A DNA stretch of 64,000 nt. Source: Pseudomonas mangiferae. GTDB lineage: Bacteria > Pseudomonadota > Gammaproteobacteria > Pseudomonadales > Pseudomonadaceae. A model generated the notes under the pieces. It had not been told where the DNA came from, made no database searches, and was given only the letters and a program-made list of their open reading frames with translations. The stretch covers positions 62,001 to 126,000 of the forward strand of contig NZ_VJOY01000009.1 of assembly GCF_007109405.1 (NCBI RefSeq), read 5' to 3'. Each line of letters starts with the position of its first letter. Positions within the stretch are counted from its first letter, which is position 1. The position numbers and the translations under genes were made by a program. Of the stretch, positions 1 to 8,433 are shown in pieces.

Positions 1-148
1 TCTCGCCGGTCTTGCGCATGGTGTCGCCTTCCGGCGGCTCCACCTTGATCACGTCGGCGCCGAAGTCCGCCAGCAGCATGGTGCCGAACGGTCCGTTCAT
101 CATCTGCGTGAAATCCAGGACCCGAAGGCCCTCCAGTGCTCCCGACAT
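1..148 (-). CDS. CaiB/BaiF family CoA-transferase, N-terminal part (cut by window edge)
   Basis: Only the first 49 residues are present; the gene runs off the left edge. The segment reads [20 protein letters not shown] followed by [18 protein letters not shown], the nucleotide-binding N-terminus typical of family III CoA-transferases, which move CoA between carboxylic acids. It closely resembles the N-terminus of the second CoA-transferase in this window (8433-9578). The ATG at 148 follows a GGAGAG ribosome binding site. A promoter and an operator-like palindrome upstream match those of three other units, so it is probably co-regulated with the island. The acid it activates is unknown. Confidence 0.85.
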   Translation of the reverse strand, partial: MSGALEGLRVLDFTQMMNGPFGTMLLADFGADVIKVEPPEGDTMRKTGE

Positions 149-209
149 AGGTCTCTCCTGCAAAGGCTGAGCGCGTTCTTGTTGTTGTATGGTCATCCGG
201 GTATTCATT

Positions 210-226
210 GGCCCATTGGATGAACC
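210..226. promoter_or_regulatory. Operator-like palindrome, site 1 (degenerate left arm)
   Basis: Reads GGCCCAT-TGG-ATGAACC. The right arm is identical to sites 2-4 and the left arm has two mismatches to GGTTCAT. It is followed by TTTGAAA as at sites 3 and 4. It lies just downstream of the -10 of the minus-strand promoter for the leftmost CoA-transferase, so a bound protein would cover the transcription start. Confidence 0.65.
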
Positions 227-234
227 TTTGAAAA

Positions 235-263
235 ATAATCAGCGTTCGACGAGGCCTTGTCAA
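235..263 (-). promoter_or_regulatory. Sigma-70 type promoter of the leftmost CoA-transferase
   Basis: On the minus strand, TTGACA (263-258), a 17-bp spacer and GATTAT (240-235). The -35 is a perfect consensus. The promoter architecture and its distance to the operator match those of the other island units. Confidence 0.7.
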
Positions 264-306
264 CCGCTGGCGCAGCGAATGGCGAAGTGGGAAAGGGCGA
301 AGAGGA

Positions 307-1188
307 TCAGCCGCGGCGCCGCGGCCGTACGCTCACCAGCCGCCGCAGGTCCAGCTCGCAGAGCCCGACCCCGGCCACGGTGAGCAGGCCGCCCACGGCC
401 AGGTTCCAGGTCAGCGGCTCGTGCAGCAGCGGGATCGCCAGGAACACCGCGATCACCGGCGGCAGCAGGGCGAAGGGGACGATGCGGCTGACCGGATGCA
501 GGTTGAGCAGGCTGTACCAGAGGGTGTACCCCACCACCCCGGCGGCCAGCACGATGTAGCTCACCGCGGCCCACCCGGCCGCATCCGCCTCGCGCACCGC
601 CTGCCACTGGCCATGCTCCACCAGCAGCGAGACCGCCAGCAGTTGCGGCGCGGCGAACAGCGCCATCCAGCCGGTCAGCATCAGCGGGTCGAACGGCCCG
701 AAGTGCTTGATCACGCCGTTGGCCACCGCCCAGCAGGCGGCGCCGATGACGATCAGGCCGATGCCCAGGGGGTCGCTGGCAGTGCCGGGCGCCCCGGCGA
801 GCAGGGCCACGCCGGCGAAGGCCAGGGCGATCCCCGCCACCTGGCGCAGGCCGAGCCGCTCCTTGAACAGCAGCGTGGCCAGCAACGCGCTGAACGGTAC
901 GCTGAGCTGGGACAGGATCGCGCCGGTGGCCGCCTCGACCCGGGACAGGCCGGTGAACATCGGCCCGAAGTGCAGGCCGCCAAGGGTGAAGGACACCGCC
1001 AGGATGCCCGGCAGCATGGCCCGCGTCGGCACCTTGACGAACGGCAGCATCAGCGCCGCCACGCAGGCGAAGCGCATCGCCGCCATGAAGATCGGCGGGA
1101 AGGCCTGGGTGGCCAGTTTCAGGGCGATGAAGTTACCGCCCCAGAGCACGGCGACCAGCAGGGCGAGCAGAACCGAACGGGCAGGCAT
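307..1188 (-). CDS. EamA-family (DMT superfamily) transporter
   Basis: 293 residues with about ten hydrophobic helices, the usual size of EamA drug/metabolite transporters. It starts MPARSVLLALLVAVLWGGNF, and the WGGNFIALK stretch is typical of the first helix of these proteins. The ATG at 1188 was chosen because the first helix follows directly; an upstream in-frame extension is proline/arginine-rich and unlikely. It is the last gene of the oxygenase operon, 94 bp after the GMC oxidoreductase. Such genes at the end of catabolic operons often export an intermediate or toxic product. The substrate is unknown. Confidence 0.85.
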   Translation of the reverse strand: MPARSVLLALLVAVLWGGNFIALKLATQAFPPIFMAAMRFACVAALMLPFVKVPTRAMLPGILAVSFTLGGLHFGPMFTGLSRVEAATGAILSQLSVPFSALLATLLFKERLGLRQVAGIALAFAGVALLAGAPGTASDPLGIGLIVIGAACWAVANGVIKHFGPFDPLMLTGWMALFAAPQLLAVSLLVEHGQWQAVREADAAGWAAVSYIVLAAGVVGYTLWYSLLNLHPVSRIVPFALLPPVIAVFLAIPLLHEPLTWNLAVGGLLTVAGVGLCELDLRRLVSVRPRRRG

Positions 1189-1282
1189 GGGCGATCTCGC
1201 AGGCGGCGGGCCGCGACCCCTCGGCCCCGGCGGAACCACCGCCCGGCAGCCCGGGCGGTGGGTGGCGCGGTGGACGGCGCGG

Positions 1283-3052
1283 TCAGTCCGGCAGCGCGGC
1301 CGCCCGGTCGCTGTCGTGCCGGGCGAGGGCGGCGTCGGCGCTGGCCCGCTCGGCGAGGATCAGGTCGGCCATGCGCTCGGCGACCATCATGGTCGGGAAG
1401 TTGATGTTGCCGCTGGGCAGCGTCGGGAAGATCGACGCGTCCACCACCCGCAGACCGGACGTGCCCCGCACGCGGCCGGCGGCATCGGTCACCGCGCCCG
1501 GATCGTCGTCGGCGCCCATCCGGCAGGTGCAGCCGGGGTGCCAGACCCCCACGCAGGCGCCGCGGATGAAGGTCCGCAGCAGCTCTTCGTCGGCCAGCAC
1601 CGCCGCCAGGCTGGGGCCGCCGGCCACCAGCTCGCGCATCAGCAGACGGCGCAGGGGCGCCGGGCCGTCCAGCAGGCCGGCGAGGACCCGGGTCAGCACC
1701 CGGTTGCGCCGGCTGAGCATGCCCACCTGGCGCACCTTTTCGCTGTAGCTGGCGGGAAACGCCTCGCTGGTGACCGCCGCCATGGCCGCGCTGGCCTGCA
1801 ACGCGGCCATGCGGTGGAAGCCGTCCACCAGCCGGTCCAGGTCGCGGGGGTCCGACAGCAGGTTCAGCGCCACCGTCGGCGGCGTGCGCCAGTCAGTCGA
1901 GGCCAGGCGCACCTGGCCGCTGTCGGAATAGGGCTTGTTGACGTACATGAGCAGCGTACCCACCTGCTCGCCCACCGCGTGCCAGGAGGTCTTGGTGACC
2001 GCCGCGACGAACATGTCGCCCGGCGGCGCGCCGTGCAGGTTCGAGGAGTAGCGCCAGCCCAGCAGGATGTGCCGGCGGGTCGCCTGGTTGACCCGGGCCT
2101 CCTTGTGGATGAACGACGCCAGGGCGATGGAGGGGTGCTCCATGAGGTTCTGCCCCACCCCGGGCACGTCCGCCACCACCGCGATGCCGTGCTCCTGCAG
2201 GTGTGCGGCCGGGCCGACCCCGGAGCGCATCAGCAGCGCCGGGGAATGCAGCGCACCGGCGCAGACGATCACCTGGCGGGCGCGCACCGTGCGCACCTGC
2301 CCGGCCAGCACCACCTCGGCGCCGTAGCAGCGGGGGCCCTCGAACAGCAGCCGCGCCACCGGCGCGTCGGGCCAGATCGTCAGGTTCGGCCGGCGCCGGG
2401 TCTCGCCGTCCAGGTAGCCCATGGCCGCGGACACCCGCTGCTCGTTCTGGTTGGAGATGGCGATGGGGAAGTAGCCGTCCTCGAAAACCCCGTTCTGGTC
2501 CGGCAGGTAGGGGTAGCCGGCCTGCTCCAAGGCCGCGGCGACGGCGCGGGCGTGGCCCGGCCAGTGCTCGGGAAAGATGCGCCGCACCGGGATGCGGCCT
2601 TCCTTGCCGTGCAGCGGCCCGTCGAAATCCAGGTCGCGCTCCACCTTGCGAAAGTACGGCAGCACCGCCTCCCAGTTCCAGCCGCCGGCGCCCCGGGCTT
2701 CCCATTCCTCGTAGTCGCCGGGCCCGCCACGGTTGAAGAACTGCCCGTTGATGGAAGAACCACCACCCATCACCTTGGCCTGCTCGTACTTGCGCAGGGG
2801 CGGCCGGAACGCGTCCCGGGCCGCCTGGGTGGTGACCTGCAGCTCGCGCCAGAGGAAGCGCGGGTCCAGGTAGGCGGTGCCCGGGTAGCTGTCGAGGATC
2901 GCCGCCGGCACTTGCCCGTCCGGGGTGTCGACGCCGGCCTCGCACAGCAGCACGCGGTGGCGCGGGTCGCTGGACAGCCGGTGGGCCAGCACCGAGCCGG
3001 CCGAGCCGCCGCCGACGATGAGGTAGTCGTACTCGCTCATGGATTCGCTCAT
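1283..3052 (-). CDS. GMC-family FAD alcohol dehydrogenase (choline dehydrogenase-like)
   Basis: 589 residues, near the usual length for bacterial GMC oxidoreductases. The N-terminus YDYLIVGGGSAGSVLAHRL is the FAD dinucleotide-binding motif, and ARKYEQ-type sequence with VMGGGSSINGQFFNRG matches the first GMC signature. The C-terminus (HPGCTCRMG, then LRVVDASIFPTLPSGN) is the conserved catalytic/FAD region. It oxidises an alcohol to an aldehyde, probably working with the aldehyde dehydrogenase next to it. The ATG at 3052 overlaps the stop of that gene as ATGA, implying translational coupling; a second ATG four codons downstream (3040) is an alternative. Confidence 0.9.
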   Translation of the reverse strand: MSESMSEYDYLIVGGGSAGSVLAHRLSSDPRHRVLLCEAGVDTPDGQVPAAILDSYPGTAYLDPRFLWRELQVTTQAARDAFRPPLRKYEQAKVMGGGSSINGQFFNRGGPGDYEEWEARGAGGWNWEAVLPYFRKVERDLDFDGPLHGKEGRIPVRRIFPEHWPGHARAVAAALEQAGYPYLPDQNGVFEDGYFPIAISNQNEQRVSAAMGYLDGETRRRPNLTIWPDAPVARLLFEGPRCYGAEVVLAGQVRTVRARQVIVCAGALHSPALLMRSGVGPAAHLQEHGIAVVADVPGVGQNLMEHPSIALASFIHKEARVNQATRRHILLGWRYSSNLHGAPPGDMFVAAVTKTSWHAVGEQVGTLLMYVNKPYSDSGQVRLASTDWRTPPTVALNLLSDPRDLDRLVDGFHRMAALQASAAMAAVTSEAFPASYSEKVRQVGMLSRRNRVLTRVLAGLLDGPAPLRRLLMRELVAGGPSLAAVLADEELLRTFIRGACVGVWHPGCTCRMGADDDPGAVTDAAGRVRGTSGLRVVDASIFPTLPSGNINFPTMMVAERMADLILAERASADAALARHDSDRAAALPD

Positions 3053-4542
3053 CCCAGGTTGATGGCGACGCTTTTCAGCTCGCAATACAGCTCCAGCGCC
3101 TCGCGCCCGCGCTCGCGGCCCCAGCCGGACTGCTTGTAGCCGCCGAAGGGCAGCGCCGGGTCGTTGACCATGTGGGCGTTCACCGACACCGAGCCGGCAC
3201 GGATGCGCCGGGCGAAGCGGTGGGCCAGGGTCAGGTCACGGGTCCAGATGCCGGCGAACAGGCCGTACTCAGTGTCGTTGGCCAGCCCGGCGAGGCGCTC
3301 CAGGTCGTCATCGTCGAAGGGCATGGCGCAGAGCACCGGGCCGAAGATTTCCTCGCGCACCACCCGCAGGTCGGCGCGGGTGTCGGCCAGCACCGTGGGC
3401 GCCACGAAATGCCCGTGCTCCGGCAGCACCTGGCGCCCGCCCAGCACCTCGACGCCGCTGGCGCGGCCATCCGCCACGTAGGCCTCGACCCGCTCGCGCT
3501 GCGGGCGCGAGATCAGCGGGCCGAGGTCGACCCCCTCCTCCAGGCCGTGGCCCAGGCGCAGGCGTTCGCCGTGGGCGGCGATGTCCGCCAGCACCCGGTC
3601 GTAGACCCGCCGGTGCACGTACAGCCGCGACCCGGCGGAGCACACCTGGCCGCTGTTGAAGAAGATCGCGTTGGCGGCGCCGGGGATCGCCGCCTCCAGG
3701 TCCGCGTCGGGGAAGATGAATACCGGGGACTTGCCGCCCAGCTCCAGGGTCACCCGCTTGAGGTTGCCCAGGGCCGCCTGGACGATGCGCTTGCCGGTCT
3801 GGGTCGAGCCGGTGAAGGCCACCTTGTCCACCCCGGGGTGGGCCGCCAGGGCGGCGCCGGCATCGCCGCCGAAGCCGGTGACGATGTTCACCACCCCCGG
3901 CGGGAAGCCCGCCTCGAGGATCAGTTCGCCCAGGCGCAGCGCGTTGAGCGGGGTCTGCTCGGCCGGCTTGAGCACCACCGTGCAGCCGGCCGCCAGGGCC
4001 GGGGCGAGTTTCCAGATGGCCATGGACAGCGGGAAATTCCAGGGGATGATCTGCCCCACCACGCCCACCGGCTCGTGGGCGGTGTAGGCGTGCCATTCCC
4101 CTGGCATCGACAGCGGCACCGCCTCGCCGGTGAGCTTGGTCGCCCAGCCGGCCATGTAGCGGACCATGTCGGCGGTGCCGGCGATGCCGCGCCGCGCCAC
4201 CGCCAGGGGCTTGCCGTTGTCCAGGGTCTCCAGTTGCGCCAGTTCGTCGCCGTGCTGTTCGAGGAGTTCGGCCAGGCGCAGTAGTAGCCGGGTCCGCTCG
4301 GCCGGGCGGCTGGTGGCCCAAGGGCCAGACTCGAAGGCGCGCCGCGCCGCGGCCACCGCCAGGTCGATGTCGGCCGCGGTGCCCTCGGCGACCCGGGCGA
4401 TGACCGCGCCGGTGCCCGGGTCCTCCACGTCGAAGCGCCGCTCCGAGCGGGGCTCGACCCACTGGCCGTCGATCAGCAGGCGGTGCGGGCGGGCGAGGAA
4501 CGCGGTGACGTTGGCGCCGAGCCGGGAATACAGGGTGTGCAT
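3049..4542 (-). CDS. NAD(P)-dependent aldehyde dehydrogenase
   Basis: 497 residues, standard length for the ALDH superfamily. The general base is Glu267 in VTLELGGKSP, the catalytic nucleophile is Cys301 in NSGQVCSAGS, and the nucleotide-binding FTGSTQTG is present. It oxidises an aldehyde to the acid. Here the aldehyde is probably made by the GMC enzyme or zinc alcohol dehydrogenase of the same operon, and the acid would then go to the CoA-transferase. The start follows a GGAGG ribosome binding site. It lies 19 bp after the ferredoxin reductase. Confidence 0.93.
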   Translation of the reverse strand: MHTLYSRLGANVTAFLARPHRLLIDGQWVEPRSERRFDVEDPGTGAVIARVAEGTAADIDLAVAAARRAFESGPWATSRPAERTRLLLRLAELLEQHGDELAQLETLDNGKPLAVARRGIAGTADMVRYMAGWATKLTGEAVPLSMPGEWHAYTAHEPVGVVGQIIPWNFPLSMAIWKLAPALAAGCTVVLKPAEQTPLNALRLGELILEAGFPPGVVNIVTGFGGDAGAALAAHPGVDKVAFTGSTQTGKRIVQAALGNLKRVTLELGGKSPVFIFPDADLEAAIPGAANAIFFNSGQVCSAGSRLYVHRRVYDRVLADIAAHGERLRLGHGLEEGVDLGPLISRPQRERVEAYVADGRASGVEVLGGRQVLPEHGHFVAPTVLADTRADLRVVREEIFGPVLCAMPFDDDDLERLAGLANDTEYGLFAGIWTRDLTLAHRFARRIRAGSVSVNAHMVNDPALPFGGYKQSGWGRERGREALELYCELKSVAINLG

Positions 4543-4561
4543 GAGGTCCTCCGGGAACGGC

Positions 4562-5806
4562 CTAGGCCGTGGGGGCGGCCGCCGGCGAAGCGGGCAGCAG
4601 CGTCTTCAGATCCAACGTGGCGTCGCGCACCTGGGCGGGGGTGACCCGCGCCCCGCTGCTCAGCAGGCGCCGCGCGGCCATGTGGTCGGTGGGCCGCGCC
4701 ACGGACTCCACCGCCACCAGCTCGCCGCCGCGGAACCGGTAGGCGGAGAACGCCGGCACGGCCGGATCGCCCCGCACCACCACCTCGTCGGCGCCCGTGG
4801 AGAGCCCGGCGATCTGCAGCTTGAGGCCGCCCTGGTCGCTCCAGAACCAGGGCACCGCGTCGTAGGCGGCGGCCTGCCCGGTGAGCCGGCGGGCCACGCA
4901 ACGGGCCTGGTCCATGGCGTTCTGCACCGACTCGATGCGGCAGAAGCCGAGGGCGAAGCGCGACTCGAAGGCCGCGCAGTCGCCGATGGCGGAGATCGCC
5001 GGGTCGTCGGTGCCCAGGTGCGCATCGACGAGAATGCCGTTGGCGGTCCGCAGACCGGCCTGCTCGGCCAGCTCGACATTGGGCTGCACGCCGATGCTGA
5101 CCACCACCAGGTCCGCCACCAGGCTCTCGCCGGTGGACAGCGTCACCCGGGCGCCGCCGTCGGCCGCCTGCAGCGCGGTCAGCGTGGCGCCCAGGCGGAA
5201 GGTCACGCCGAGGCCTTCCTGGTGACGGCGGAAGGCGTCGCTCACCTCGCCGCACACCGCGCGGCCCATCAGCCCCGGTCCGGCTTCCACCACGGTCACC
5301 CGGGCGCCCTTCTTGGCCGCCACGGCGGCGAACTCCAGGCCGAGGAAGCCGGCGCCGATCACCACGATGTCGGCGGCACTGGCCAGCCGCTCGCGGATCG
5401 CCCGGGCGTCATCGAGGCTCCGCAGGTCCAGGGGCACCGGCCCCGCGGGGTCGAGCCCCGGCAGGGTTCGGTTGCGCGCCCCGGTGGCCAGCACCAGGTG
5501 CGCGTAGCCCAGCCGTTCGCCGTCCGCGGTCTCCACCTGGCGGGCGGCGCGGTCGATGCGCGTCACGCGGCTGCCCAGGTGCAGGTCGATGCCGCGCCGG
5601 GCGTAGTAGTCGCGGGTCTGGAAGCTCAGCCCGTCGGCCTCGCACTCGCCGTTCATGTAGGCCTTGGACAGGGGCGGCCGCTGGTACGGCAGGTGCGCCT
5701 CGTCGCCCACCAGGCGGATGCGCCCGGTATAGCCCTCGTCGCGCAGGAAGCCGGCGAGCTGGAAGGCCGCCTGGCCACTGCCGACGATGATGATGCCTTG
5801 GTCCAT
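4562..5806 (-). CDS. NADH:ferredoxin reductase of the putidaredoxin/rubredoxin reductase type
   Basis: 414 residues. The FAD motif is IIIVGSGQAAFQLAGFLR at the N-terminus, the second (NAD) motif is VVIGAGFLGLEFAAVAAKKG, and GILVDAHLGTDDPAISAIGDCA is the conserved C-terminal FAD contact. It should pass electrons from NAD(P)H to a small iron-sulfur protein. The gene immediately upstream encodes a P450 with its own C-terminal ferredoxin domain, so the two probably form a complete two-protein P450 system. It starts 40 bp after the P450 stop, behind a GGGGGA ribosome binding site. Confidence 0.92.
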   Translation of the reverse strand: MDQGIIIVGSGQAAFQLAGFLRDEGYTGRIRLVGDEAHLPYQRPPLSKAYMNGECEADGLSFQTRDYYARRGIDLHLGSRVTRIDRAARQVETADGERLGYAHLVLATGARNRTLPGLDPAGPVPLDLRSLDDARAIRERLASAADIVVIGAGFLGLEFAAVAAKKGARVTVVEAGPGLMGRAVCGEVSDAFRRHQEGLGVTFRLGATLTALQAADGGARVTLSTGESLVADLVVVSIGVQPNVELAEQAGLRTANGILVDAHLGTDDPAISAIGDCAAFESRFALGFCRIESVQNAMDQARCVARRLTGQAAAYDAVPWFWSDQGGLKLQIAGLSTGADEVVVRGDPAVPAFSAYRFRGGELVAVESVARPTDHMAARRLLSSGARVTPAQVRDATLDLKTLLPASPAAAPTA

Positions 5807-5846
5807 CTGATCCCCCGGGGGCGGCGCGCCACGGCGCCGCGGCTGC

Positions 5847-7277
5847 TCACTTGTCGACGTGGATGCACAGGGCCGGGCACAGGCGCGCGGCCTCGCGCAC
5901 GGCGTCGTGCTCCTCCGGCGGCGGGTTCTCGTCGAGGACGATCACCAGGCCGTCGTCCTCGTTCTGGGCGAACACCTTGGGCGCGGCCATCACGCACAGC
6001 CCACCGCCGACGCAGCGGGAGTAGTCCACCGAGAAGAAGCTGCCGCCCTTCTTCTTCGAGGCCCACTTCAGCGGCAGGGACTTGATGCCGTAGACAAAGG
6101 CGTCGTGGTTGAAGGTGAGGGACTCCAGGGGCACCGCCAGCTCCAGGGTGGGAAAACGCTGGAACAGCGAGGTGAAGACGATCTGCAGCTCCAGGCGCGC
6201 CAACTGCTGGCCCAGGCACTGGTGCGGGCCGTAGCTGAAGGCCACGTGGTGGCGCGCCTCGCGGTGGATGTCGAAACGGTCCGGGTCGGGGAACTGCTCG
6301 GGGTCGCGGTTGGCCGCGCTGATCATCGCCAGCACGCCCTCGCCCTTGCGGATCAACTGGCCGCCCACCTCCACGTCTTCCAGGGCGACCCGCGGGCCGT
6401 TGTAGTGGACGATGGTGTGGAAGCGCAGCATTTCCTCCACGGCGTTCTTCACCAGGGACGGGTCGGCGATCAGCTCGTCCTTCTGGTCCGGGTGGGTCAG
6501 CAGCGACAGGGTGCCCAGGGCGATCATGTTGGCGGTGGTCTCGTGGCCACCCATCAGCAGCAGCTCGATGGTGGCCAGGGCCTCCTCGCGGCTCAGGTGG
6601 CCGGGCACCACCTGGTTGACGATCAGCCGGCTGATCAGATCGTCGCGGTTGCCGGGGCTCGCCATCTTCTCGGTGAGCAGCTTGTCCAGGTAGGCGCGCA
6701 TTTCCTCCCCGGCGCGCAGCGGCACCTCGGGGTCGGCGGTGAGGTCCAGCTTGGCCTGGGCGCGCTCCTGGAAGAAGTCGCGGTCCTCGTAGGGCACCCC
6801 CAGCAGGTTGGCGATCACCGTGGTGGGCAGCGCCAGGGCGAATTCCTCGGCGAAGTCCACCGGGCCGCCGTCGTGGCTTTCCAGCTGGTCGAGCAGCTCG
6901 TCTACCGTCTTCTGCACGAACGGCCGCATCGCCTCCACCTGGGTCAGCATGAATTCCTTGGTGAGCATGCGGCGGTGCTTGGTGTGCTCCGGCGGGTCCA
7001 GGCGGATCAGGGTCTTCGGCCGCTCGTTCATCAGCAGCGCGGCGCGCGCCGGGGCGATGAAGGGGTAGCCGGGGGTCGAGGCATCGGTGGAGAAGCGGTT
7101 GTCGCCGAGGACCGCCTTGACGTCGTCGTAGCGGGTCAGCAGCCAGGCCTGGGAGCCGTCGGGCATGGTCACCCGGGTGATGGGCGACTCGGCGCGGGCC
7201 TGCGCGTATTCGGGCGGCGGCGAGAACGGGCAGCGCTTCATGGGGAAGGCGGGTGGCGTGGAATCGTTGCGATGCAT
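5847..7277 (-). CDS. Cytochrome P450 fused to a C-terminal [3Fe-4S] ferredoxin
   Basis: 476 residues. Residues 1 to about 408 form a bacterial class I P450: I-helix GGHETT (243-248), ExxR (Glu282, Arg285) and heme loop FSYGPHQCLG with Cys354. After a short KKKGG linker, residues from about 413 to the end form a ferredoxin with Cys422-x5-Cys428 followed by APKVF and Cys467-Pro, the pattern of single-cluster [3Fe-4S] ferredoxins that normally serve P450s as separate proteins. Fusions of this kind are rare; CYP51FX of Methylococcus capsulatus is the example I know. It probably hydroxylates the island's substrate. Its start follows a GGGAG site, 70 bp after the alcohol dehydrogenase. Confidence 0.92.
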   Translation of the reverse strand: MHRNDSTPPAFPMKRCPFSPPPEYAQARAESPITRVTMPDGSQAWLLTRYDDVKAVLGDNRFSTDASTPGYPFIAPARAALLMNERPKTLIRLDPPEHTKHRRMLTKEFMLTQVEAMRPFVQKTVDELLDQLESHDGGPVDFAEEFALALPTTVIANLLGVPYEDRDFFQERAQAKLDLTADPEVPLRAGEEMRAYLDKLLTEKMASPGNRDDLISRLIVNQVVPGHLSREEALATIELLLMGGHETTANMIALGTLSLLTHPDQKDELIADPSLVKNAVEEMLRFHTIVHYNGPRVALEDVEVGGQLIRKGEGVLAMISAANRDPEQFPDPDRFDIHREARHHVAFSYGPHQCLGQQLARLELQIVFTSLFQRFPTLELAVPLESLTFNHDAFVYGIKSLPLKWASKKKGGSFFSVDYSRCVGGGLCVMAAPKVFAQNEDDGLVIVLDENPPPEEHDAVREAARLCPALCIHVDK

Positions 7278-7347
7278 GGGTGTGTTCTCCCTTGTTTTTA
7301 TTGGTCTGTCCCACGCGCCGGGCAGGGCCCGGCGCCGCGCGGGGCGC

Positions 7348-8433
7348 TCAGAAACCGATCACGGTCCGGGTCGCCGTGCCGCTGGCGAGCAGCTCGAAGC
7401 CCCGGTTGATGTCATCCAGTCCGATGCGATGGGATATCAGCGAATCCAGGGAGATCCGCCCCTCCATGTACAGGTCCACCAGCCCCGGCAACTGGCTGCG
7501 GGTCTTCACGTTGCCGAGGTAGGAGCCCATCAGCCGGCGTCCTTCCAGCAGCGCCCGGGGTCGCAGGGCGATCTCCTGGTCGCCGGGCAGCACGCCGATG
7601 GTCACCGTGGTGCCCCAGCCCGGCCGGGTGCATTCCACCGCGTCGCGCAGCACACGCTGGCTGCCGACGCACTCGAAGCTGTAGTCCGCGCCGCCGCCGG
7701 TCAGCTCGCGCAGGTGGCCGGGCAGGTCGGCGATCGCCCGGGGGTCGACGAACTGATGCACGCCAGCCCGCTGCGCGGCTTCGCGCTTGGACGGGTTGCT
7801 GTCGACCCCGACGATCAGCCGGGCGCCGGCCAGGCGCGCGCCTTCCACCACGTTCAGGCCGATCCCGCCCAGGCCGAACACCACCACGCTGCTGCCGGCT
7901 TCCACCCGGGCGGTGTACAGCGCCGCGCCGAGGCCGGTGGCGCCGGCGCACCCCAGGCAGCAGACCACGTCGAGGGGCGCGTCGGGGCGGATCTTCGCCA
8001 CCCGGGTCTCGCGCACCACGATGTGCTCGGCGAAGGTGCCCAGCTCGCAGAAGCCCTTGAACGCCCGGTCGCCCAGGCGGAACGGACGCTGATCGCCGGG
8101 GGCGAAGTATTCGTCGCAGAGGTTGGTACGGGTGCTCAGGCAGGCCGGGCAGCCGCCGCACTCCGGCACGCCCACCGGGATCACGTGATCGCCGGGGGCG
8201 ACACCGGTAACTTCGGCGCCGCAGGCCAGCACCACCCCGGCGCCTTCGTGGCCGAGCACCAGCGGGTAGTCCACGCCGGTGCGCTCGCCGGTGAGGAAGC
8301 TCAGGTCGGAATGGCAGATGCCGGCGGCCTTCATCTCGATCAGCACGTCCCGCGGGCCCGGTGGCGCCAGCTCGACGGTCTCCACCACCACCCGGCCCTC
8401 CGGCCCGTAGGCCACCGCTGCCCGGGTGCGCAT
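7348..8433 (-). CDS. Zinc-dependent medium-chain alcohol dehydrogenase
   Basis: 361 residues. The catalytic-zinc region CHSDLSFLTGE with GHEGAGVV, the structural-zinc cysteines in PECGGCPACLSTRTNLC, and the nucleotide motif VVFGLGGIGLNVVEGA are all present. The long form with GGGADYSFECVGS and a C-terminal HRIGLDDINRGFELL resembles class III/NDMA-dependent type enzymes. It interconverts alcohol and carbonyl with NAD(H), probably one step in the oxidation of the P450 product. The ATG overlaps the stop of the preceding CoA-transferase by one base (TGATG), so translation is probably coupled. Confidence 0.92.
   Translation of the reverse strand: MRTRAAVAYGPEGRVVVETVELAPPGPRDVLIEMKAAGICHSDLSFLTGERTGVDYPLVLGHEGAGVVLACGAEVTGVAPGDHVIPVGVPECGGCPACLSTRTNLCDEYFAPGDQRPFRLGDRAFKGFCELGTFAEHIVVRETRVAKIRPDAPLDVVCCLGCAGATGLGAALYTARVEAGSSVVVFGLGGIGLNVVEGARLAGARLIVGVDSNPSKREAAQRAGVHQFVDPRAIADLPGHLRELTGGGADYSFECVGSQRVLRDAVECTRPGWGTTVTIGVLPGDQEIALRPRALLEGRRLMGSYLGNVKTRSQLPGLVDLYMEGRISLDSLISHRIGLDDINRGFELLASGTATRTVIGF

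Noticed and set aside
311-324. CCGCGGCGCCGCGG palindrome at the end of the EamA gene as a terminator
   Set aside because: It lies inside the coding sequence just before the stop and has no T run.
260-607. Long open frames overlapping annotated genes on the opposite strand throughout the window, some over 1000 codons (for example 53802-58712 on the plus strand)
   Set aside because: They are products of high GC content opposite real genes; their translations are rich in Arg, Gly, Pro, His or Gln, match no family, and run through several unrelated genes.
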